Assembly: GCA_903813345.2 (NCBI GenBank)
Contig: CAIIXF020000007.1
Coordinates: forward strand, 38,362,671 to 38,426,670
Length of the DNA stretch: 64,000 nucleotides
From: Owenia fusiformis
Taxonomy: Eukaryota > Annelida > Polychaeta > Sabellida > Oweniidae
Reading direction: 5' to 3'
Part shown: in pieces, positions 48,849 to 61,463 of the stretch
Layout: each line of letters starts with the position of its first letter
Position numbering within the stretch: position 1 is the stretch's first letter
Translations under genes and position numbers: made by a program
Notes under the pieces: generated by a model
Told to the model about the DNA's origin: nothing
The model's input: the letters and a program-made list of their open reading frames with translations, nothing else
The model's database searches: none

Positions 48849-49530
48849 ATACTCCAGTAAAAACACGAAAAATAAATGAAAAAATTGCAATACTTATTAA
48901 ACCTAGTGCAACAAATGCATATTGATGAGTTAAAAGACATATCAAAAATCTAGAAAAATCTAAGTAGTGGAAGACATGTAAAAATCATTATTTATACCCC
49001 CTGGTCTTATTTCATGAGGGGGTACTGTGATAAGCATTTATATTTTCTGTTGTGTGGCTCCAATCACATTCAAATTTTCAGGGATTATGCATCCATATAG
49101 TTAGTTGTCATGAAAAGATTGATCTTGATTGGTCGATTGGTTACCATGGCAACATAATTTAATTGCAAAATATTGTAAATATTAAGGATAAATCTACCGT
49201 TTCCCTACAAACAGATCGTATTTTGTCATTTTTAATTTTTCAAAATGAACACAAAGTTGAGCGTAATACATATTGAAGGAGTTTACAACAATATAACATG
49301 ATAAATAGGTTAATAGGATGACATATTTGGCTCATGTTTGATAACTACTGCTCAATTTACCACAAAGTGGGCGTGGCACTTTTTGTTATTTCAAATCCAA
49401 ATAATTTCATGTTGACAGAATCATATTTACAAGGGTCATTAATACATATGTAATTATCTGGAATGATGAGTCCAAATATCTTTTGTCAATTGGTTGCCAT
49501 AGTAACACAACATATTGTATGTGAATCGTT
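48849..49530 (+). repeat. Left inverted arm of the fold-back element
   Basis: Pairs imperfectly with 51580-52286. The inner boundary is set by the last clear match, GTCAATTGGTTGCCATAGTAA (about 49488), against its relative near 51600. Each arm also holds a second TTGGT-TACCAT-GCAACA block (49136 and 51972), so the arm itself seems to contain an internal duplication. Confidence 0.8.
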
Positions 49531-49740
49531 GGTAGAGGTCATTTCAGGCAATCCTTGTTAATCTTAATTGTTTATTACATTCATCCTTAAGAACTGTTTT
49601 AGTGTATGATCTTTTTTAACAAATACAGGTTTCGATAATACTGCTATGCGTTTGCTATGGTAACACAACTAATAATGCTGTTTCTTGAAATACTGCTCTG
49701 TTTTTTCGTCTGCCCGCCCATTTGTCTAAGCATTTCCTGA

Positions 49741-51530
49741 CCTATTTATTAATCACAAATTGGTGTTATGTGTGACAAAATGGTGATTCTTGACATCTTA
49801 GACTCAAGAAGATGTACCAACTTAGACCCTGTAGGGGCTGTATCAATCTTAGATAATGGATATTCTACCCATTGTAGACTTTGGAGGATGTACCCATTAA
49901 ACACTAGAGTGTACAACCTCTAAGACTCTAGAGACTGTACCATCTTATATCTATTTATTAATCACATATTGATGTTATATGTGGCAAAATTGTGATTCTT
50001 GACATCTTAGACTCTAGAAGATGTATCAACTTAGACTATATAGGCTGTATCAATTCTAGATTATGGATGTTGTACCCATTGTAGACTCTGGATGATATAC
50101 CCATTAAACACTAGAGGCTTTGGAGGCTATACCCATTGTAGACTCTTGGAGGCTGTACCCATTGTAAACTCTACATCTGGAAGGTGTACCATCTTCTCTC
50201 GAAGGCTGTTCCAAGAACTCATCAAAGGTTCTGGAGGCTATACCATTTTGACTCTGGAGACTATACCCATTGAAGACTCTGGAGGCGATATCATCCTAGT
50301 CTCTAGAAGGCTGTATCCATTGTAGACTATGAGGCTATACCACCCCAGGCTCTTGGGGGCTATACCATCTCAGACTCTTGTAGGTTGTACTATCTTAGAC
50401 TCTTGGAGGTTGTACCTATATTTGACTCCTGACTTTCATAGAAATCATAGACTATTGTGGCTGTACTATCTTTGGCCCTAGAGGCTGAATCCAAATTAAA
50501 CTCTGAAGCTATGCCATATAGTTGGTCTCTGGAGGTTGAATTCATATTATACTCTGGATGTTGTACCATATTAGATTAGATTATAGAGGCTGGGTCATCT
50601 TAGACTCTTGGAATTGAAGGTTGTAGCCATTATAGAAGTAGATGTACCCATTAAACTCCTGAGGCCATATTAGACTCTAATTGTTAATATTAGTCGTAGG
50701 CTATACCATTTTCAACTTTGGAGGCTGAACCATTTTAGGCTCTGAAGGCTGTACCATCTTAGAATCTGGAAACTGGTCCTACATGTATGTTATATCGAGA
50801 GGCTGTACCATCTAAGGGTTGGAGGCTGTACATGTTAGACTCTTGGAGGCTGTACTTATCCTGGGCTCTGAATGCTATAGCAATCAAATGATCTGAAGGA
50901 TCTACCATCTTGGACTCTGGAGACGGAACCCATGTTATATCTGGAAGCTGTACCATCTTAGACTCGTGGAAACTGTGCCTATCTTAGCCTCTGGATGCTA
51001 TAGCAATCATAGCCTCTGAAGCTGTATCATCTTAGACTCTGGAGACTGATTCCATGTTATATCTGGAGGCTGTACCATCTTAGACTCATGGAGGCTGTAC
51101 CATCTTAGACTCATGGAGGCTGTACCCATCCTAGGCTCTGAATGCTATAGCAATCATAGCCTCTGAACGCTGTACCATCTTATACTCTGGAGATTGATCC
51201 TATGTTATATCTGGAGGCTGTACCATCTAAGGGTCTGGAGGCTATACCATCTTAGACTTATGGAGGCTGTACCGATTCTAGGCTCTGACTACTATAGCAA
51301 TCTTAGATTCTGAATGTTATATCATCTTGGACTCTGGATGCTGAATACATATTCTTGAGACTGCACTAATTTTATACTCTTGAGGCTGTACCATCTATAT
51401 ACTCTGGAGGCTGAACCAACTTAGGCTCTTCTGAACTATTCTATAGTCTCAGGTTCTACCATATTAGACTATTGGATGACATGCTCTTGGTATTGAAGGA
51501 CACCATATATGCTGGGGGTTGAATCATATT
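49741..51530. repeat. ~24.5-bp minisatellite inside the fold-back element
   Basis: Degenerate tandem units of about 24-25 bp with consensus close to GGAGGCTGTACCATCTTAGA plus CTCT. A larger period is visible: TATAGCAATCA recurs at about 50875, 50998, 51145 and 51292, that is 123-147 bases or five to six units. At the left edge a ~207-base stretch beginning CTATTTATTAATCACA (49742) is repeated once (49949). Open frames through the array are accidental. Confidence 0.93.
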
Positions 51531-51579
51531 CTATGTTATGAGATAAGAGTTTTCAGAACATATGCACTACACTATTTGG

Positions 51580-52286
51580 GTTTATTATACTCTGTGTTAC
51601 TGTGGCAACCCCTTGACCAATCATGTACAGACTCACCATATTAAAGAAAAACATCAGTATCTACGAGCCCTATAAATATAACTGTGACTGATTTTGTAAA
51701 AATAACTGTTTTAGGACATTATCACTGAAAAGTGCCACGCCAACTTTTGAGTAGATAGAGAGGTAGTCACCTAATAGAATAGAGTTCAGGGTCAAAGATA
51801 TCATATAATTTATCACATTTATCATGTTATCTTATTAAACACTCCCCACATATGTTTTTAGTGTAGTTTAATGTTCATTTTCAAATGATTTGAAGAGAAA
51901 TGGCAACATCTGTTATTATAAGAAGCTTCAGATTTACCTGAAATATTTAAGATTTTGAGCAATTAAATTGTGTTGCTATGGTAACCAATTGACCAATTAA
52001 TTTCAAAATTGTCGTAACAACTCACTATATATAGGCGCATGATCCCTGAAGATTTTATAGTGATTAGAGTTATGTAACAGAAATTATTAACGATTATCAT
52101 ATTACCCCCTCATAAAATTATCCCAAGGGGTATAAATGGTGATTTTAAGGTTTTCCACTACTTAGATTTTTCTAGATTTTTGATATGTTGTTTTACTTAC
52201 CAATGGCTATTGATTACACAAGGTTTACTCTGTGTTGCAATTTTTTCATTTATTTGTGAAAATTTACACCGATTTTACTGGAGTAT
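51580..52286 (-). repeat. Right inverted arm of the fold-back element
   Basis: Inverted counterpart of 48849-49530. The outer ~200 bases pair best; the inner part is interrupted by small indels. Confidence 0.8.
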
Positions 52287-52291
52287 AACTA

Positions 52292-54065
52292 AGTATTCGC
52301 GTAATGAATCTAGACTGTATTTATTTAATATTCTGTGAATATCAGGAATAAACCCCTTCTGGGAAGGGGACGTCTCATTTAAATGTAGTCTGGTAAGAAA
52401 CACACGTTTCGCCAAATGAGTGTGCTTCAGATGTATAAGGCGTCCTAAAAAGAGTAATTTTTTACTTTCTATCATTGATTCAATGTTGTTTAGACCAAGC
52501 ATTCCTAAGGTTAAGTCTGTTCTTGTCCATTTGGATTGGTCTTGCAGCGTTTTAGCGATGAATCTGAGACCTTTCTCAAGCTGGAGGGTTTGTGTTTTTG
52601 TCATTTCATACCAAAGCTCGGCACCATATAAGGCTGTGGGAATACAAATGCATCGAGCGAGTTTAGCTCCTGTTAAGGGGTTTAGTCCACGAGGGTGTAC
52701 ACCAACACCTACTAAACTGGCAAAACTCGAGCGTAAAGTTTGACACGCCTTGTTGACTTTAACTTCAGCAGAAAGTGTGGAGTTATAAAGGTTTCCCAAG
52801 TGTTTTACTTCGTCAACTTCTTGAAGACTTTGCCCGCCAGAAAAGTCCCAGTTTCTAATCTTCTTAAGTTTCAAATGTGTTTGTAAAGATTCACCTAATG
52901 TCATGATTGTACTTTTTTCAAGGTTGAACTTGAATCTCCATTTGTTAGCATACTTCATGATAATTTCAATAAGTGTTTGTAAATGACCTTTCGAGATGGC
53001 GATTAAAGTCAGGTCATCTGCAAGGGTCGGGCAACCCTAGACTTCCAATTGACGCCGCAAGTCCAGACTCCTCCAGTTGTAGGAGCAGTTCGTCTATGAA
53101 GACTAGATAGTACCAACCAGACAGCACGCCCCTTGTCTTATTGATTGCTGTAGTTTAAACCACTCAGATGAGTACCCACTAAGTTGAATTTTAGCTCTCA
53201 TGTTCTTAAAAAGATCGTAGAGGATTCTAAAGAGTTTTCCAGTGATACCTGCCCTGTACATCTTCCAGAAAAGCCCGTCATGCCACACGGTATCGAATGC
53301 ACGTTTCGTGTCGATGCACGCTATGAAAACCTTGCTACCGAGTTCTAAATTGTTGTAAAGAGTCTCTGTAAAGTTGAAACTGCACGTTAAGCTACACAAC
53401 TGTTCTTGGTAAGCATTTTGTTGGACACTTTTAAGGATAGGAAAACCTCTACGTATTTCGAACATTTGGATTCTACTTTTAATAATTCTTTCCCATAATA
53501 TTTCAATAACCGGGAGTAAAGTTATATCCCTATAATTTTCAACACGAGAACGACGTTTTCCGCCCCCTTTGAATAATTTAGAAATAACGCCATCTTTGAA
53601 AACTGTTGGAGTGGACAGCGTTTCAGAAATCAGATTAAACAAAGAGGCCAGTACTTGGGGCAGAACTTCTCCACCGTAAAGGAGATGTTCGTTTGTTAAA
53701 CTGTCAACACCACCGGCTTTCTTGGTTTTTAAGCTTTTTATAACAGACTTTACTTCATATGTGGAAATTGGCTCGCCGAGTATTGGGTCTTCCTTAACAA
53801 GCGGGATTTGTGAAAAGGATCTTACTTCATCAGAGATCTCTTGCTTAAAATCATCATTGAATTCTGGATCGTACAATTCGGTCAATAACAGTTCAGAGTA
53901 ATCTTTAAACCGGTTCACGATTTCTTGTGGCTTACGCGTGAGAATTCCATCGACATTTCAATAGTCATTGAGTAGGGATTAGTTATGTTTGCAATTATGT
54001 TGACCAACTTATTTTTAGAGAGAGGAAGGTCATGATAAACTCTTGCTGTGTTCATATAACGCTTG
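52292..54065 (-). pseudogene. Non-LTR retrotransposon ORF2: linker, reverse transcriptase and thumb
   Basis: Main part of a decayed non-LTR reverse transcriptase on the minus strand. From the 5' side: a linker with NTARVYHDLPLSK (about 54040) and DGILTRKPQEIVN (about 53940), with a frame change and a stop between them. The RT domain follows at 53103-53918, with KAGGVDSLTNEHLLYGG, then ENYRDITLLPVI, then FIACIDTKRAFDTVWHDGL carrying the first catalytic Asp, and a RQG motif. A frameshift occurs near 53130, then the LADD catalytic box (about 53015) in another frame continuous with 52275-52958. That last frame holds the post-RT region (KHLGNLY, GVGVHPRGLNPLTG, ALYGAELW). At least three disruptions make it dead. 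No endonuclease was found, so it is probably 5'-truncated near 54065. This style of post-RT region is common in marine invertebrate elements. Confidence 0.88.
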
Positions 54066-54069
54066 GTTC

Positions 54070-55700
54070 TTACCTAGACAGTTATATGTAGTAAGGAAAT
54101 AGTGTACGTCTAAGGTACTTCTTGAGATATGTAAAAATCTAGGTAAGGACAAGGCGTTGTGCTTAAATGGAACTTTTATGCAATTTTCAGCATGAAATAA
54201 AATGATGTCAGCCATTTTGAAAATCCTTAGAATGCTTGTTACAATTGTATTTTATATATTCAAGTTTATTTTCTTATTTCATGTGATCAATTCTAGAACT
54301 AATATTTATGCTTGCACTGAAGCATGACATTTAGAGAAGCAAATATTGTATCATGGCTCTAAACAACATAACAACATGTAATTCTTTTCCATACATTCAT
54401 ATAAATGTACATGCAAAATTGAGATGACTGTTGCACAATCATTTAATCTTCATGTGACAAGCGTCATTTTTGTCAATGAATAATTTGTATATTTTTGTGC
54501 CGTTACTTTTATTTCAGTTAAAGATTAGATTTGTAATCAGTTTGTAATAATAACACTTTATTTTGGAATATGTTATATTATTTATTATTAATTAATTGAA
54601 CCTGTCTCAGACACCGATCTTGTATTTTGTATATTAATTGTCAAGCCCTGTATGTTTTAACAGTTCACACCTATTAGTAGAAGCCAGAGAATTTCTCAGT
54701 TAGTTTTCTCATGTAATACTTTTAAGCTAATAGGTTCATGCCAGTAAAAATTTAGTTTAATGCTCAGTTCAAACCAACTGTTTCTTCTGCTGGGATTTTG
54801 CAGGGACAAGATGCGCTTTTTGATTATTTTGTTTTATCTTGATTTTATGGATTAAATCATATTAATTGGATATAATTTGGATATTGTTTGGATAAATCAT
54901 TGTTTTGGTAAGCTAATTATATTTTAATTCTTCCCAATTCGTGTAATTTCATGCTAAATTTCATGTTTTAAAGTGAAGTCATTTCCAAAATGTAAAAATC
55001 ATCAGTTCATTTCAACTTCTCATATACCTGTAAGATCCTGGCTTGAGCATTCAAATATTCTTTAGAAAAATGATCAATGTAATTTATGTTAGTTGACTTC
55101 ATTCCACAAGTCATGGCTGGCATTGGTGTGTTGCTTCCTTTCTGCGCTACCCCTCCCACTCGGCCAAGCGAGAGGAAAGATAGCTGCACTGGGAGCGATC
55201 ATCCAACTTAGCAGCGCTGCCAGTTCTCCCCCAGGAGCGGTTGAGAGCGGCTAAGAAGTCGCAACATGACATTGCATTTATCTGCACTCCTTAGATTTGA
55301 TTAGGGCATCAGTAATTCTCTTAGATCTATTTTAATTGACACTTATCCTCATGATTTATCATTATTTTCAAACAAAATGATGTAATTTTAGTTAATAAAC
55401 AAACTATATTCTTATTGTAATTCAAATTAATTCACTATTCTGTTCTCTTTTTCCCATTTGACGGCTTCAGGGAGGGAGCGCCATCTGGGGATTACCCGTA
55501 ACGCCTCTGGGAGTCATGTTGTGCTATTTTATTCGCTACGCTACCAACATCTATCAGTAATTAAAGAGCGCGCTGCCCCTGGGGTGCTACAGAACCCTTT
55601 GCGTCGGTAACACAACAATGAGTTTAATTGATGGAGGTAGAACCTTTTCTTACCCTTGAATAAAGGGCTTGATAAAGCTATTTTAAAGCATTAACGACCA
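54070..55700. other. Interval without a recognised gene
   Basis: Mostly AT-rich. Two GC-richer patches (about 55140-55260 and 55460-55620, the latter with GAGCGCCATCTGG) stand out but match no RNA or coding family I know. Confidence 0.45.
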
Positions 55701-58700
55701 TTGTGATTTAACAAGTATTTGTTAAATCTGGTTTATATCACAGAGAACGGTGTCTGTCCTACCAGCCCAATTAAAAGTCTGTTGACAGATCCAAATAGGC
55801 CGGGACAATAACTTATCTTAATGCTATACCAACTGTTCTGTAGTAGTTTGGTTTACACAGTTTTAGCTTTGCATCTTGAGGAAGTCGGACGCTTATATTA
55901 TATTCTCAAAACACTTACATCTATACTATAACAGTATTTGTTAACTATATTATTTGGATTATCTAATCACTTCGTTTTTTACACACGGCTGTAATATATA
56001 CCATGTAATCGCGAAATCGAGGAGTTGGGAGCCGAAATGCCTCAAAGAACATCACAAACGTACTTCGAACATATAAATGAGCGCGTGAACGCAAAAATAC
56101 TAGAAAGATGCTGCATATACAGAAGCCGAACATGATAAAGACCAGAGTAGAGAATCGGCTAAAAATCGTTTGACACCTGCTTTAATAGAATATGAATGGG
56201 GCTTATACTGCAAAGACAGTCTTGCCAGAAGGGTGTTTTCTTAACGAACGTATATAACGATCTCTGTTGTTGGGGTTTCACAGGAGTTACGTCTACGTTA
56301 TGGTCATTCAAATCCTCTTCCTCAAGTTGAAAGCACTATTATTGACTAACGAACGAAGGAGCCTGGTGTAAAGTAAGCTGCAATCTCGTCATTGACGCTA
56401 GGCACTCCAACTAAGAATCTTTTTATCTCAGGTAATGTTATTCTCGATTGTTGCCATTTGCATTTTATTTTCCTGTTCTGCATTTCGCTTAGCGTACCAC
56501 CTTGAGGATAGCTTGATATAATCTTGTCGGGAAACACGGGCTCTTCATAACATTGCAATTAGGCTCGTGTTAAATTTGATTTACAGAATATAAATTCAAC
56601 AACAGCTACGATACAAGGCTTTTCCAACGTCTGACGCACATCTAAATATTTTCTTATCCATATGAACAAGGCAATCATAACCGAACAGTAGAAGAAGATC
56701 TCTTTATATTATTTGCACATGAGAAATATTCTTCGTCTTCTTGACAATTCCATGGAGGGGCATTACTGTCATTTCTTCTCTTTTAAGGTTTGGAAACTCC
56801 AAGTAGGTTTTCCGCCCCTAGTTTTCCGAGAACAATTATATAAAGCTGTTTTTAAGACAACGAGACCAATCAATTTGCCTTGAAATGGTTTGCATTGTCC
56901 ATACTTTAGAAACATCAGTGACATTTTAAATGAACACGGCCTTGGCGATGTTACATTCAGAAATGACCTTGAACGGTATTAGATCATTCTGATAATTACT
57001 CATCACTTTTTCTGTCTTCAACTAGAAATATATGATTCTAGCGTGAAGCTAATGGAAGGCCATGATTTCTCATGTTGGTATTAGATTCTATTCTGGTTAC
57101 ATTCTCCCAACATCACACAGTTCTTTCCTTGCTGAGGCCCCACGGAAGTTTTACTCATTACATTGGTAGAGTCATTTATTTGCATACATATTTATTTACT
57201 TGCATTGTTTATTATGTTTTTATAATATTTATATTCATTCCAACAGTGCAACTGTTTTAAAAGTTAAGTTCGGAATGCTAACTGGGATGAACAGAGGATC
57301 TAATATCGTATCGTCACCAAATTACTCATATTTAGATATCAACAATCATCTTTTACCACGAGGGAGTCCTTTACAGGTGCGCCCAGTCGATTCCTCTTCC
57401 CAGAGGACCCAAAACGGCATAATTTGGTCTATAAACCTCATGGGATTAACATTTAGTAGCAGGCATATGTTGAGATGTCAACTTGAGGTCAACTCATATT
57501 TTGGATACATATCCTCGGTGATTTTGGTCTTACACTTCGGCTAGCTGCATCCTTTATTCAAAAGATTGCATTTATACCAATTTAGCCATTCGAGTAGTTT
57601 CATGTCAGGGGTAATAAGATAGCATTATCTGACTAGAGAGAACGCAATCTGCGTAGTGCAGTTTTCCAATCGTCATCATGTCTCATTACTATCATCGATG
57701 TCGCTATTATCACCTTATTTCTACAGTATTCTCTTCTTGTGAAACATTAAATTGTTTGCAATCTTGATAGAAATTCTCGGAATGATGCTTTATTATTGAA
57801 ACTTAATCTTTTAAGTACTATGTCGTTGTTTTTTTTAAAGCTGTTAACAATGCAATATATATTTATACTATATACATTGGCAGCAAGGATGAGTTAGCGT
57901 TTTCATAACAGCCACGTCCCATTGGGTTGCTAATATCATCATAATCCCAATTCATCTACGTTTGTTTAGTTTCTATTAGAAATGACGGAATATAAGAATG
58001 AGAGTAGTTTTTTTTAAGAATGAATACTGCTTTTGGTTATTTATGTTGTAGATTTCCAAGAGACGTGCTGGAAAAAGCCAGGTTCAAGAAGGGTTCAAAT
58101 GATCAAACGGTTTCAAGTCCAACCTTCACCAGATCATGATCTCGGCTTACACGCATATGACATCGACACCGATACCACATTAACCCTATCGACCAGGTCT
58201 TTCAAGACACAACTTGGAAGTCAAATAGCATTTGTCAGTATAAACACACATTGATAGCAGACATCTGAATAGAATTCATCCCTTCGCAATATTGGGCACA
58301 TTTGGACTATATTTAATCGGCGGGTAAGCGTCCGACTTCCTCAAGATGCAAAGCTAAAACTGTGTAAATCAAACTACTACAGAACAGTTGGTATAGCATT
58401 AAGATAAGTTATTGTCCCGGCCTAATAACGCAGGTGCGGGTAGGTAGTTACCAGATTCACCACCAGGTGGCTTGTTCGGGTCAGATAGCATGGTGGGTAT
58501 AGTAGAAAGTTCCATTTAACTTAAATTACATCTATATGCGTGGTTCAATTTTCATATAATCCTTATGTGTCTAATAGTTATGCAAATTAAGATATGTCCA
58601 GTAAAAGAAAATGTTATCTGTCAAATACAAGAAAAAATAATTCACTTTTTGTGATTTTGTAACATGGGGTCTATGAGGAATCAACCCGAACAAGAAGTCA

Positions 58701-58955
58701 CATTTTCAAAAAAAATTAAATTTTCAAAGTTGATAGACAATTTTCGAAACCATATTACTAGATGTACTTTTACATGCAGATTTCAAATACGACATCACTT
58801 TGACTGAATTTTGAATATTTAATGACGTAAATCAAGATTATTTCTACTCGCATCTAGTTTATTGGATCTGTCAACAGACTTTTAATTGGGCTGGTAGGAC
58901 AGACACCGTTCTCTGTGATATAAACCAGATTTAACAAATACTTGTTAAATCACAA
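55701..58955. mobile_element. 3.26-kb inverted-repeat element of unknown type
   Basis: Left arm 55701-55894 and right arm 58325-58955 are near-perfect inverted copies over about 190 bases, sharing GAACGGTGTCTGTCC, GACAGATCCAA and CTTGAGGAAGTCGGACGCTTA. The right arm is split by an insertion (58425-58859). Each terminus is itself a hairpin: GATTTAACA, a short loop, TGTTAAATC. No clear target-site duplication was seen. The 2.4-kb interior has short open frames (56346-56558 minus; 57200-57544 plus; 58033-58254 plus) matching no family I recognise, so any transposase is decayed, novel or absent. Confidence 0.75.
58425..58859. mobile_element. TA-flanked insertion within the right arm
   Basis: The intact left arm shows that the right arm once read continuously across this point. 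The 435 extra bases are flanked by TA (58423-58424 and 58860-58861). The ends show only weak inverted similarity (around GCAGGTGCGGGTAG against GATGCGAGTAG). Probably a Tc1/mariner-type non-autonomous element with eroded ends. Confidence 0.6.
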
Positions 58956-59832
58956 TTTATATCCAAAGAACATGTGTACGTTTTATAGATTTTATTACAT
59001 AAAATATAACATATTACAATTTAACCTTTTTGGCATGGGGAGACGGCTATCTATCGATCAGAGCTTGCGTAATTGTATACCAAAGAAACAATTACGTAAT
59101 CATGAGATAATGTTACGTAATGACAGCGCAAAATCATGATTATGCAACCTTATATAATCATTAATCTTTGGGATAAGAGCCCAAAAACAAGTATACTCGT
59201 GAACGGAGTTTAAATAAAAAGCTCTGTGAACGATACTCTTCTGATCATGCAATATCTAAGTTTTAATCAGCGCAGTAAGACCTTTAAATATGACAATGAC
59301 TTTCTCCAAGTTGTCCGATCGACGCTGCGATTCACTCATATGTTTGAGTCGTGGATACAGAGTTCTACTCTTGTACTGACTAAAGAAGAGTCTACTTTTC
59401 AAAATAGAGGATACATTACAATATCAAATGATGTAAAGCAAATTTAATTCTCTCCAGTTGTTGCATTTCAACTTTGACATGGCATGTACAAAATTTTAAA
59501 AGTCTCTGTAACTCTCTGCGTGTAATGTTGCCCCGGGTATTGAGATATCATGTTACCATGGCAGCCATAACTCTACCCGAGTTACATAATTTTTGTCGAG
59601 AGTTTGCAATTTTAGTTACAATACATGAAGGTTAAATGAATCTGATATACACATCATCACAAGTGAATCATCTATTAATACATCACTCTCATTTTGATAA
59701 TGACAATTGTAGATTTTGATTGATATTAAAAGTGTTCAATTCAACAGGTTCATTTAGATTTGTGAAATGCAACCCGTGTAAGGGCTTGTTATCTTATAAA
59801 AGGTAAATGACATTTTATATAAGTTGCCCTAG
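58956..59832. other. Interval without a recognised gene
   Basis: No supported gene. Around 59070-59155 are several TTACGTAATCATGA words, and a small palindrome AATTGTATACC-AATTACG occurs near 59070-59095. Confidence 0.4.
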
Positions 59833-60097
59833 TCATTCCACAGTTCCAGGTGTTATTTTGTGAAGAGCCCATGTCTTGGCATAGTCTTGCTCAAAGACTG
59901 TATCCACCCCGTCACCTTCACTCTTTTTACCTGGCAATATACAGAGAGAAGGATAAAGGGGGGTACAGGGTCTTTTAAGCAAGACTAGTCTTGCCAAATC
60001 ACACGTGGAAATGACTTTGACAAACCTGTAAAAAGTTAAATCGTGGACATCTTTCTTTCGGTCCAAGGACTCGTAGACAATTTGCATTGTCTGGTGC
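59833..60097 (-). CDS. Possible 3' exon of the OTU gene (tentative)
   Basis: On the minus strand an open stretch follows an acceptor-like CATAACCTTTAG and runs 88 codons to a stop, beginning HQTMQIVYESLDRKKDVHDL. It lies 0.8 kb downstream of the OTU exon at 60909-61242. The phase does not fit that exon's most likely donor, another donor-like GTTTGT lies inside, and I do not recognise the peptide. It could equally be chance. Confidence 0.15.
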
Positions 60098-60908
60098 CTA
60101 AAGGTTATGTTGAATGCCGCCTCTTGTATTTTTCATCTGCCTCATGTACACAAAGTTACTGAAACCATAATGTAACTACCCTCCGTCTCGTGTTAAATTT
60201 TGAGCATCTAACTTCTCTTATCATAAAATCTAAAGCCAACGGTAAGAAACTTCTGATCGACCCTTGTATTGTGAGGAATAAAACTGATTTTGAGAGAAGA
60301 GTAGCACAGTCCAGTCCATGCTCTATTGTAAAATACTAGTGGGGAAACAAAGAAGAAATATTTTTAACAATCTAGATCTATAAGGCCAGTATTTTAGAAT
60401 ATTACATTGCGAGTGGCATCTAAATTGGGAAAGGAGTATAGCAGTGTCCTGGCTTTCTTTTTTATTCATAACTGGCTATGGTCCCCAACTAACAACACGG
60501 ACTCTAGATCTATATGTTTGTGTCTCTTACACTTTAACCCTCCGGTATAAATCATATCTCTATATAAAGAATAAGCTAACTTGACACTCATATATCACTG
60601 GTCATTATCAAGCGAAGGTAACGGCTGTAACCTTCGCATCTAAGATGGCGGACGGTTTTCATCGAATTAAACTATTTTGTTGACTTTATGCTTTGGTATT
60701 TGAACCAAATCAGCCTTATATAACATGGGAACCACATTGCAAAGTACCACATTGACCCATACACAATGCATATTTGCATTAGTCAGTTTGGTAGTTTAAA
60801 TGTGTCAAAACGGACGTGCAGACGAATAAACAAAGGAGTCGATTGGGCAAATTCATTTAAGCCCACCATGTAAACCAATAAAAAGTATACTGTCAAAGCT
60901 ACACTTAC

Positions 60909-61242
60909 CCGTTTTATTGATAACACTTACGAAATGCAAGTGTGGAATAAACCCCAGTTTTGCTGTCATTCTCTGTTGATTTCCATGTTCGTCTTCAGCT
61001 GCCATTGTGTAGGGCTCATCAGTTCCAGCAGAGTATATAGCGACATCTATACCATATAGTTTGGTGAAGGCATACAGCATAAGATTATCCCCCCATACAC
61101 CCGGTTTCGCCATATATTCATCGGTATACCAGGACAATTGTCGATTAGGGAGATCTTCAGTTGGTTCAAGGGTTGCTGCAAATTGCTGCCAGTCTTTATT
61201 ATCCTCCGAATCAAAAAGCGTCATAACATGTTCACCATTGGG
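60909..61242 (-). CDS. OTU-type cysteine protease, second half of the domain (exon)
   Basis: OTU proteins are cysteine proteases, mostly deubiquitinases, and such domains also occur in some animal transposons. This 334-base minus-strand exon sits between an acceptor (TTTTTAG, 61243-61249) and a donor (GTAAGT, 60903-60908). It encodes PNGEHVMTLF at its start, then YTDEYMAKPGVWGDNLMLYA, the conserved W-G-D-N core of the fold, then DVAIYSAG, and LGFIPHLHFVSV. The His before F-V-S-V aligns with the catalytic His of the usual H-Y/F-x-S motif. It joins in frame to exon 61464-61639 (first half). An earlier donor-like GTAAGT just after HLHF could end the exon sooner. No frameshift or stop is present. 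Confidence 0.8.
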
Positions 61243-61463
61243 CTAAAAAGAAAAAAATGAATTGCAGTTGGATACATTGTTGGAGGGGGTTTCAATTGAA
61301 AGTAAACTTGAGAGTTCATGCACTTTCAAGGAAAAATGTACGCGTGACATTAAAAAGGGAAATATGGAACGTTTTACCAACAGATGACACTGAAATTCAT
61401 GAAATCGAAATAAATAAACGTTGAGAAAAACGTTTGCCTATTTTGTGAAAAATTCATTCTTAC

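Larger units (their letters stand above)
48849..52286. mobile_element. Fold-back element with internal minisatellite, nested in the retrotransposon
   Basis: Ends are inverted copies starting ATACTCCAGTAAAA. ACTA lies just outside on the left (48845-48848) and one base outside on the right (52288-52291), a likely target-site duplication. Inverted similarity runs through about 0.7 kb per arm (for example AATCTAGAAAAATCTAAGTAG, read in opposite directions at about 48950 and 52170, and GGCGTGGCACTTTT at 49369 and 51730). The middle is a tandem array of ~24.5-bp units. It interrupts the retrotransposon protein between REYL and GYFPPQ, so it inserted after that element. No transposase is visible; its superfamily is not assigned. 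Confidence 0.85.

Noticed and set aside
50092-50325. 77-codon frame in the 50-kb region
   Set aside because: Lies inside the 24.5-bp minisatellite; repeats create the open frame.
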